6,577 bases of DNA from Ktedonobacterales bacterium (lineage in GTDB: Bacteria; Chloroflexota; Ktedonobacteria; Ktedonobacterales; JADMIN01), in NCBI GenBank assembly GCA_025450405.1, contig JANWHL010000191.1:1-6577 (forward strand), written 5' to 3'. How positions within the stretch are numbered: position 1 is the stretch's first letter; every line of letters starts with the position of its first letter. The notes under the pieces were generated by a model. It worked only from the letters and a program-made list of their open reading frames with translations, ran no database searches and had not been told where the DNA came from. Shown in pieces: positions 1 through 4,862 of this stretch. The position numbers were made by a program, and so were the translations under genes.

Positions 1-223
1 AGCCAATGGCCCACGCGTCGCGTCCCAGCGCCTTGACCGCGTCCGCCGTGGCCTGGAGATCGTCGCCCGACCGCGCACTGACGGCCACCGCCGCGCCGGC
101 CCGCGCCAGCGCCAGCGCGATCGCCCGGCCGATGCCGCGGCTCGCGCCGGTGATGACGGCGCGTTTGCCCGCGAGGGGTGTAGCGCCAGCGGGAGCGGTC
201 TTCGAGGCATCAAGGGTTGACAT
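1..223 (-). CDS. SDR family NAD(P)-dependent oxidoreductase, N-terminal part (partial at window edge)
   Basis: The first 74 codons of a short-chain dehydrogenase/reductase; the rest lies beyond base 1. After a short Ala/Thr-rich leader, residues 19-50 form the first beta-alpha-beta unit of a Rossmann fold. The cofactor-binding TGxxxGxG motif is intact as TGASRGIG (residues 25-32), and a second strand ends in SAR (49-51). Arg29 inside the glycine motif and Arg51 after beta-2 are typical of NADP(H)-preferring members such as FabG-like reductases, so NADPH use is inferred. The catalytic Ser-Tyr-Lys residues would lie outside the window, so substrate and pathway cannot be stated. The ATG at 223-221 is chosen because GGAGG (236-232) sits 8 nt upstream. 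The gene points away from the other genes here and is separated from them by the repeat island, so no functional link is implied. Confidence 0.9.
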   Translation of the reverse strand, partial: MSTLDASKTAPAGATPLAGKRAVITGASRGIGRAIALALARAGAAVAVSARSGDDLQATADAVKALGRDAWAIG

Positions 224-231
224 ATTGGTTG

Positions 232-236
232 CCTCC
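232..236 (-). promoter_or_regulatory. Ribosome binding site of the SDR gene
   Basis: GGAGG on the minus strand, 8 nt before the ATG at 223. It fixes the SDR start. A strong hairpin (259-284) begins about 22 nt further upstream, so it would lie in the leader of any transcript that starts beyond it. I see no convincing -10 element between the hairpin and the SD. Confidence 0.75.
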
Positions 237-258
237 GTGGGGTGTCCTCACCCCCCAG

Positions 259-402
259 CCCCCTCTCCTTGCGAGGAGAGGGGGAGCCAGAGCCGGGGCG
301 CGCCTAGGCGCGAGGCGAAGGGGGAGCGGCGAAGCCCGGTCGGGCTTGCAAGCCAAGGTCGGGCGAGGAGGTGAGGCGAGGATGCGGAATTGAAGTTCCG
401 CA
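259..402. repeat. GC-rich hairpin/palindrome cluster
   Basis: A run of closely packed inverted repeats. There is an 11-bp perfect stem 259-269/274-284 with a 4-nt loop, and a 14-bp perfect palindrome CGCGCCTAGGCGCG at 299-312. A 7-bp stem 332-338/341-347 overlaps a 12-bp palindrome GGCTTGCAAGCC at 343-354. A 7-bp stem TGCGGAA/TTCCGCA lies at 383-389/396-402. Such C-rich/G-rich hairpin blocks resemble the high-copy intergenic repeats common in Chloroflexota and similar GC-rich genomes, but copy number cannot be seen from one window. The first hairpin lacks a T-tract on either strand, so it is not a classical terminator. Confidence 0.7.
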
Positions 403-508
403 CATAATCGTGAATGGCGAGCGTCGTGCGCGACCGGGCTCCTGCCCGCCGACACGGGCCGCGCGCGGCGCGTGTGGATCGCCCGCTTCCCCATAGATTG
501 ATGCCCAT

Positions 509-530
509 GGGGCGTACAACGGTACGCCCC
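509..530. repeat. Perfect 9-bp inverted repeat with 4-nt loop
   Basis: GGGGCGTAC (509-517) pairs exactly with GTACGCCCC (522-530) around the loop AACG. There is no T-tract, and it stands alone between other repeats, so it is probably a dispersed palindromic repeat rather than a terminator. A hairpin role in RNA is possible if the region is transcribed. Confidence 0.7.
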
Positions 531-581
531 CACAATGATAGCGAGGGGGGCCGAGTCTCGCCTGGCCCGTGCGTCCGCTCC

Positions 582-609
582 CCAGCATATCACCACCAGC
601 ATATCACCA
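582..609. repeat. Perfect 14-bp tandem duplication
   Basis: CCAGCATATCACCA occurs at 582-595 and again immediately at 596-609 with no mismatch. It is AT-richer than its surroundings. With two copies it could be a replication-slippage product or a pair of protein binding sites. No nearby promoter or gene start favours the second reading. Confidence 0.85.
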
Positions 610-650
610 ACGGATCGGGGCAAGAGCGACCTCGGGCCGCGCAGATGGGC

Positions 651-940
651 AAGCGAACACGTCGCGGAATGCCGCGGGGATCGCGGAGAGGTCGCGTGGC
701 CGGCAGACAAGCATGCCGCGGATTGCCGCGGGCACGCAACCGCGCCGCCGTGGTGGGTCGGAGTCCCGGCAAGCATGCCGCAACTTGCCGCGGGATCGCG
801 AATAGGGGTGCGGGTGGTTGAGGCGGGCGTGTGGATCGGAGGGGAAGCGCACTGGCATGGCGCGGGCTGGCACGGCGCGTCGAGTGCGATCGGGCGGGAT
901 GTGAGAAGCAACCGTGCCGCAGAATGCCGCGGGATCGCGA
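651..940. repeat. Four degenerate copies of a ~33-bp repeat, same orientation
   Basis: Copies lie at about 651-687, 707-739, 768-802 and 906-940. They share the core TGCCGCGG (one base varies at one end), preceded about 14 bp earlier by a GCAAGCATGCCGC-like half and followed in three of the four by GATCGCGA-like sequence. The cores GCCGCG begin at 671, 725, 787 and 926, so spacing is 54, 62 and 139 bp. A weaker fifth copy may lie at about 950-970. The copies are imperfect and unevenly spaced, which argues against CRISPR. Each copy is rich in small GC palindromes. Function unknown. Confidence 0.6.
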
Positions 941-1167
941 CCGGTGAGGCATTGCGGGAATCGCGGGCGCCCAGCGTCGTGTCGTTGGGTCCCGCCGTGG
1001 GCAAGAGCCGCATCCATGAAGAATCCTTTCCCGAGGGGCGGCGCGACGGCGTCCGGCCAGTGTGATTCGGGCGCAAGAGGCGCCGCGATCGAGCATAGAA
1101 CATGGGTTCGCGCAAGGCAAGGGGGTGGAGGTCCGTGGGGCGTGCCGGCGCGGAAGTGGTGCCCGTG

Positions 1168-1191
1168 GGTGGCGCGAGGTGTCGCGCCACC
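1168..1191. repeat. Perfect 10-bp inverted repeat with 4-nt loop
   Basis: GGTGGCGCGA (1168-1177) pairs with TCGCGCCACC (1182-1191) around the loop GGTG. It resembles the 509-530 hairpin in size and loop length but not in sequence. There is no T-tract, so it is taken as a dispersed palindromic repeat. Confidence 0.7.
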
Positions 1192-1323
1192 GTTTGGCGC
1201 CGGTCGGTGGCTGGTGGACGGCACACGGTCGGCAACAGCGAGGCGGCGGAGGCACCGTGTGCGGGCGCTGGCTTGGGACTGTAGGCATGGTTCTTCAACG
1301 AGCGCGCCTGGCGAGGGGCCTGG

Positions 1324-1376
1324 GCGGTTGAAACCGCGGCTGGATGGTCTCTGGCCGCGAAGCCCCTCTGGGGACT
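1324..1376. repeat. Nested palindromic repeat element (REP-like)
   Basis: Three short inverted repeats follow one another: GCGGTT/AACCGC (1324-1329/1332-1337), CGCGGC/GCCGCG (1335-1340/1354-1359) and CCCC/GGGG (1363-1366/1370-1373). The GGTTGAAACC palindrome followed by a GC-rich stem resembles an intergenic repeat I know from many Chloroflexota genomes. That resemblance is from memory, not a search. It lies about 125-180 bp past the end of the regulator gene and could act as a weak transcription stop, though no T-tract follows on the minus strand. Confidence 0.55.
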
Positions 1377-1390
1377 GGGACTTGACGGTC

Positions 1391-1430
1391 ATTGAATGGC
1401 TCTGGGGGTAATTGAATGGCTCTGGGAGTA
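1391..1430. repeat. 20-bp tandem duplication with one mismatch
   Basis: The 20 bases at 1391-1410 (starting ATTGAATGGCTCTGGG) are repeated directly at 1411-1430. They differ only at 1407 (G) versus 1427 (A). This is a recent-looking tandem duplication 70 bp beyond the regulator stop codon. It has no obvious coding or structural role. Confidence 0.9.
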
Positions 1431-1464
1431 CGGGCACGGGAGGGCCATTGCCGGCTGCCGCGCA

Positions 1465-1473
1465 TGATAGACT
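1465..1473 (+). promoter_or_regulatory. Extended -10-like motif pointing into the regulator 3' end (weak)
   Basis: TGATAGACT has the form TGnTAnnnT of an extended -10 element. It lies within GCATGATAGACTGGC (1462-1476), which matches 13 of 15 bases with the candidate kinase promoter at 4722-4736. No good -35 is present at 16-18 bp. If active it would start antisense RNA against the regulator gene. It may equally be a chance match or a repeat remnant. Confidence 0.25.
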
Positions 1474-1500
1474 GGCGTTCCCACACGTTTCGGATCGGCT

Positions 1501-4500
1501 TCAGCCCTCGTCCTCGCCCAGCGCCTCGGCGACCGCCTCTTCCAGCGTGAGCGCTCGCCCGGCGGCGTAGGCGGCCTGCCACGCCTCCTCGCCGAAGGCG
1601 TCCCGTGACTTCGCGACGGCCGCCTGAACCTCGCGCGTCCACGATGGCGGCTGTTCCGCGCCTGTCCGTTCGATTGGCGCGACCAGCGCGCCTTGCAGGT
1701 ACGCGACGCGCGCATCCCGTCCCGCGAGGGCTTCCACCTGGCAGAGCAACTCGAGCGTGGGCACGACTCGATTGATAGATTGATCGTGTTCCTCCTGCCA
1801 CCGCAGCGCGGCACGCACACGCGCCCGCGCCTCGTCCGCGTCCCCATACCCCAGCGCCACGCGCGCGAGCGTCCAGTTAGCGAACAGCGACGCCCCCGTA
1901 TTCGCGGCATGCTCGATCAGCCGCAACGCCCTCCGTGCCCGCGACCGTGCGCGCTCCAGGTCGCCACCTTCAAAGGCGATGACACCCAACTCGGCGACGC
2001 CCAGCGCAACCGATTCGGTCCGGCCGAGACGCCGACTGATGCGCAGGCTCTCCCCGGCGAACACTTCCGCTCGGCCTACGTCTCCCACGTCAGCGAGCTC
2101 CGCCGCCAGGGTCAAGAGTGCGTCTGCCAGCGCGGGCAGGTCTCCGAGCGCGCGCAGTCGCCGGACGCCCTCCTCGAGCAGGGCGACAGACCGCGCGGGG
2201 TTCTCGCCGCCGCCCTGCATACCAGCGAGAGTGCCGGCATAGTGGTAGCCGATTGCCTGATGCTCCCGAAGGCGGGCGAGCTGACCGGGGTTCGGCGTCG
2301 CGGCGCCCTTCGCACCAGCGGATGGCGGGAGTTCCAGCAGCCCCTCCAGCCAGTAACGTCCCTCGGCGAAGATGCCGCGAAGCACCCAGAAGGTCATGAG
2401 TATGCGGGCGACGCCCAGGCCGAGCTCCGGCTCACCATGATCCATTGCCCAACCCAGCACGGCCCGTATGTTCTCTCGTTCGCGCTCGATCCACGCGTGC
2501 TTTGAGCGCACGAGCGGTTCTCGTGGGGCGTCCGATCGCGCGGCGAGGCGCGCCAGCCAATCCGCCGCCCGCCTACCAAAGAACTCGGCGTGCGCCAGTC
2601 GCATCGTCTCCCCTTCCCCGCTCGCTTCCAGCAACTCCAGAGCATACTCCCGGACGATGTGGAGCATGCCGAAGCGCGGCTCGCCGCCCTCCTCGCGCTG
2701 TTGGATCAGGCTGTGATCCAACAGCGCGCTCAGCCCGTCCAGGACGTCGAACCCCAGCGGCTCGGCGCCCTCTGGCGCGACACAGACTGTCTCGGCCGCC
2801 TCTAGCGAACAGCCGCCGACGAACACCGCCAGCCGCCAGAACAGCCGCTGCTCCTCGGGCTGGAGCAAGTCGTAGCTCCAGGCGAGCGTGTCGCGCATGG
2901 TCCGCTGGCGCGCGTCCAGGTCGCGCGCCCCGCCGGTCAGGAGCGGGAGTGCGTGCTCCAGGCGCTTGAGCAGGGCGGGCGGCGGCAGTACCTTGACACG
3001 CGCCGCCGCCAGCTCGATGGCCAGCGGCAGACCGTCCAGCCGCGCGCAGATCGCGGCGACCACCGCGGCGGTCGCGGGGGTGACGGCGAAGTCGGCCTGG
3101 GTCGCCCGCGCCCGCTCGATGAATAGCGCGACGGCGGCATAGTGAGACAGCCGCTCGGGTGGAGGCAAGTGGGCCGCATCAGGCAGCGCGAGCGGCGCGA
3201 GGGCATACTCGCGCTCGCCGCGCAGGTGGAGCGCCACACGGCTGGTCACCAGCGCCCGCACGCCGGGACACACCTCCATGATGGCGCCGAGGGCCGGAGC
3301 CGCCGCCGCTACGTGCTCGAAGTTGTCGAGGACGAGCAGCAGGTGCTTGTCGCGCAGGAAGGCACGCAGGAGCTCGGCCAGGGGCATGGTCCCGCTCTCC
3401 TTGACGTCCAGCGTCGTGGCGATCGTCGGCAGGACCAGCGCTGGGTCGCTCAGCCGCGAGAGCCGTACGGACCAGACGCCATCAGGGTAGGCGTCGAGCA
3501 CCTCGGCCGCCACCTGGAATGAAAGGCGCGTCTTGCCAACGCCCCCCGGCCCGGTCCGCGTCACTAGCCGCACGTCCTCCCGCTCCAGCAGCGCGCCCAG
3601 GGCCGCCACCTCCCTCTCCCGCCCGAGCAGCGCGCTCGTCTGGACGGGGAGGTTGTGCGGGCGCGCGTCCAACGCGCGCAGCGGTGGGAAATCTGCCTGC
3701 ACGTCGGTCAGGACCAACTGCCAAATGCGCTCGGGCTGGTCAAGGTCCTTGAGGCGGTGGGCGCCGAGGTTGCGCAGGGCGAGGCCGGGCGGCAGGTCGT
3801 GGCGACCGAGCTCGGCGGCCGCCGCCGAAAGCAGCACCTGCCCGCCATGGCCGGCGGCGGCGATGCGCGCCGCGCGGTGGACGTCCAGCCCGACGTACAG
3901 CCTGCCCTCCGTCACCAGCGGCGCCCCGGCGTGCAGGCCGATCCGGACGCGGACGGCGATGCCCTCCGGCCACGGGTGCGCGGCGAGGGCGCGGGTGGCC
4001 TCGGTCGCGGCGGCGACGGCCGCGGGGGCGCTGGAGAAGACGACGAAGAAGCTGTCGCCCTGGGTATCGACCTCATGGCCACCGTGCGCCGCCCACGCGG
4101 CGCGCAGCAGCGCCTGGTGGTCCGCGAGCACGCTGGCATAGCGGTCGCCCAGCCGCTGGAGCAGGCGGGTGCTGCGCTCGATATCGGTAAAGAGGAAGGT
4201 GACCGTCCCGGTGGGCAGCGCCGTGGGCGCGGGGGCTGGGTCGGTGGCGCGTGGGGCGTCCGTGGGAACGGCTCCGGGACGGGCCGCGCCGCGACGGCCG
4301 GCGGCGAGGAAGTCTGCCCGTTCGTTGCCGGCCAGACCTAGCGCGTCGGCCAGCAGCCGCGTCGTTTCGCGTCGTGGCGCCGTGCGGGCGCCGCGTTCCA
4401 GGTCATTGAGGCCACGCGACGACAGCCCGGCCCGCTCGGCCAGCTCCGCCTGCGTGAAGCCGGCGGCGCGGCGGTGGCGGCGCAGCAGCTCGCCAAAGGA

Positions 4501-4545
4501 TGACACGGACGTGGAGCCGGACGGAGGCTTGGACGAGAGTGCCAT
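1501..4545 (-). CDS. Multidomain signalling regulator: XRE HTH, class III nucleotide cyclase, STAND/NB-ARC ATPase, TPR
   Basis: A 1014-residue cytoplasmic protein, with no signal peptide or membrane segment. Residues 16-71 are an XRE/Cro-type helix-turn-helix (FTQAELAERAGLSSRGLNDLERG core). Residues 114-280 are a class III cyclase homology domain with both metal-binding aspartates (D121 in FTDIE, D164 in TQGDS) and the transition-state arginine (R227), but His223 replaces the usual Asn. Residues 303-520 are a STAND/NB-ARC-type P-loop ATPase: Walker A GPGGVGKT (332-339), Walker B LLLVLDNFE (402-410), a TSR sensor-like motif (434-436) and GLPLAIEL (505-512). A winged-helix-like segment follows (550-640), then alpha-helical TPR-like repeats to the end (about 690-1000). 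In the family, STAND proteins use nucleotide-driven oligomerisation after ligand sensing by the repeats. DNA binding by the HTH, and hence autoregulation, is inferred. The in-frame ATG at 4584 would add 13 Arg/Pro-rich residues; the ATG at 4545 is preferred because AGGAGG lies 9 nt upstream. The target genes and signal are unknown. Confidence 0.93.
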   Translation of the reverse strand: MALSSKPPSGSTSVSSFGELLRRHRRAAGFTQAELAERAGLSSRGLNDLERGARTAPRRETTRLLADALGLAGNERADFLAAGRRGAARPGAVPTDAPRATDPAPAPTALPTGTVTFLFTDIERSTRLLQRLGDRYASVLADHQALLRAAWAAHGGHEVDTQGDSFFVVFSSAPAAVAAATEATRALAAHPWPEGIAVRVRIGLHAGAPLVTEGRLYVGLDVHRAARIAAAGHGGQVLLSAAAAELGRHDLPPGLALRNLGAHRLKDLDQPERIWQLVLTDVQADFPPLRALDARPHNLPVQTSALLGREREVAALGALLEREDVRLVTRTGPGGVGKTRLSFQVAAEVLDAYPDGVWSVRLSRLSDPALVLPTIATTLDVKESGTMPLAELLRAFLRDKHLLLVLDNFEHVAAAAPALGAIMEVCPGVRALVTSRVALHLRGEREYALAPLALPDAAHLPPPERLSHYAAVALFIERARATQADFAVTPATAAVVAAICARLDGLPLAIELAAARVKVLPPPALLKRLEHALPLLTGGARDLDARQRTMRDTLAWSYDLLQPEEQRLFWRLAVFVGGCSLEAAETVCVAPEGAEPLGFDVLDGLSALLDHSLIQQREEGGEPRFGMLHIVREYALELLEASGEGETMRLAHAEFFGRRAADWLARLAARSDAPREPLVRSKHAWIERERENIRAVLGWAMDHGEPELGLGVARILMTFWVLRGIFAEGRYWLEGLLELPPSAGAKGAATPNPGQLARLREHQAIGYHYAGTLAGMQGGGENPARSVALLEEGVRRLRALGDLPALADALLTLAAELADVGDVGRAEVFAGESLRISRRLGRTESVALGVAELGVIAFEGGDLERARSRARRALRLIEHAANTGASLFANWTLARVALGYGDADEARARVRAALRWQEEHDQSINRVVPTLELLCQVEALAGRDARVAYLQGALVAPIERTGAEQPPSWTREVQAAVAKSRDAFGEEAWQAAYAAGRALTLEEAVAEALGEDEG

Positions 4546-4554
4546 GGCCGGTGG

Positions 4555-4560
4555 CCTCCT
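4555..4560 (-). promoter_or_regulatory. Ribosome binding site deciding the regulator start
   Basis: AGGAGG on the minus strand with a 9-nt spacer to the ATG at 4545-4543. This perfect Shine-Dalgarno supports the internal start over the longer frame beginning at 4584. Confidence 0.85.
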
Positions 4561-4632
4561 GGGACGGCGGCGATCCAGGCACACGGCCGGGCGTGTACCG
4601 GCATGCGAGCGGATACCATCCCACCTGCGGGC

Positions 4633-4641
4633 ATGATAGCA
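4633..4641 (-). promoter_or_regulatory. Candidate extended -10 promoter for the regulator gene
   Basis: On the minus strand the sequence reads TGCTATCAT. This is an extended -10 (TGn) followed by TATCAT, five of six matches to TATAAT. A -35 is weak (CTGAGG-like at 15 bp, below the ideal distance). It would give a leader of about 80 nt before the ATG at 4545. Confidence 0.45.
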
Positions 4642-4724
4642 CGTACCCGATCACCTCAGCGCGCCGGTGAGACCGTGCGCGCCTGGGACTTTGGGCACAT
4701 TTCGCCCGGCCCGACTGGCAAGCA

Positions 4725-4733
4725 TGGTACACT
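4725..4733 (+). promoter_or_regulatory. Candidate extended -10 promoter for the kinase gene
   Basis: TGGTACACT fits TGn followed by TACACT, four of six matches to TATAAT, without a recognisable -35 at 16-18 bp. Transcription from here would leave a leader of about 120 nt before the kinase ATG at 4863, containing the GGCGTCATGC direct repeats. Confidence 0.35.
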
Positions 4734-4810
4734 GGCTCCCGCTGACCTCCCGCATGGACCACCCGCGGTGCGTGCCCCTGGCACATACTCGTGGCGTGTA
4801 TGCATGGCCG

Positions 4811-4837
4811 GGCGTCATGCACGTGGAGGCGTCATGC
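4811..4837. repeat. 10-bp direct repeat GGCGTCATGC, 17-bp period
   Basis: Identical copies at 4811-4820 and 4828-4837, just upstream of the kinase ribosome binding site. The first CATGCA (4816-4821) also pairs as an inverted repeat with TGCATG at 4801-4806. The placement suits an operator or a leader RNA structure, but neither is demonstrated. Confidence 0.5.
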
Positions 4838-4845
4838 GCGGAGGC

Positions 4846-4852
4846 GGAGGAG
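4846..4852 (+). promoter_or_regulatory. Ribosome binding site of the kinase gene
   Basis: GGAGGAG lies 10 nt before the ATG at 4863, a slightly long but workable spacing. It supports starting the kinase at 4863 rather than at the in-frame ATG at 4791, which would add 24 mostly Arg/His residues unlike any kinase N-terminus. Confidence 0.6.
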
Positions 4853-4862
4853 CCGGCGGCGG

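Larger units (their letters stand above)
224..1500. other. Gene-free repeat-rich intergenic island
   Basis: About 1.28 kb between the SDR start and the end of the regulator gene. Several long frames are open on both strands, including a minus-strand frame of 362 codons (1298-210). They overlap one another in multiple frames, give Arg/Pro/Ala/His-rich low-complexity translations without recognisable domains, and lack clear ribosome binding sites. The longest also overruns the well-supported SDR start. What the stretch does contain is repeats: a hairpin cluster at 259-402, hairpins at 509-530 and 1168-1191, a nested palindrome element at 1324-1376, tandem duplications at 582-609 and 1391-1430, and a degenerate repeat family at 651-940. 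I read it as noncoding repeat accumulation. A diverged gene cannot be fully excluded. Confidence 0.75.
4546..4862. promoter_or_regulatory. Divergent promoter region shared by regulator and kinase
   Basis: 317 bp between two divergently transcribed genes. It carries extended -10 candidates for each direction (4641-4633 minus, 4725-4733 plus) and both ribosome binding sites. It also has an unusual number of GCATG/CATGC words: 4601-4606 (both orientations), 4631, 4722, 4752, 4802, 4816 and 4833. Two of these fall in a 10-bp direct repeat, GGCGTCATGC at 4811-4820 and 4828-4837. No small open frame in this region is convincing. Operator function is inference. Confidence 0.6.

Noticed and set aside
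259..284. Rho-independent terminator
   Set aside because: The stem is perfect, but no T-tract follows on either strand, and it lies upstream rather than downstream of the SDR gene.
651..940. CRISPR array
   Set aside because: Repeat copies are degenerate, spacing is 54, 62 and 139 bp between cores, and no cas gene is in view.
210..1298. Long minus-strand open frame of 362 codons
   Set aside because: It crosses the well-supported SDR start and its ribosome binding site, overlaps other equally long frames, reads through hairpin repeats, and its Arg/Pro/Ala-rich translation shows no domain.
590..1437. Overlapping minus-strand frames of 232 and 277 codons and a plus-strand frame of 176 codons (535-1065)
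   Set aside because: Mutually overlapping frames in GC-rich repeats with no convincing ribosome binding site and no recognisable protein family.
1693..2505. Plus-strand frame of 270 codons inside the regulator
   Set aside because: Antisense to the TPR part of the regulator, with no domain and no ribosome binding site that stands out.
4546..4584. N-terminal extension of the regulator from the ATG at 4584
   Set aside because: The ATG at 4545 has a perfect AGGAGG at 9 nt. The 13 extra residues are Arg/Pro-rich and precede the HTH without purpose.
4791..4862. N-terminal extension of the kinase from the ATG at 4791
   Set aside because: The 24 extra residues are mostly basic and unlike kinase N-termini. 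The ATG at 4863 has its own ribosome binding site.
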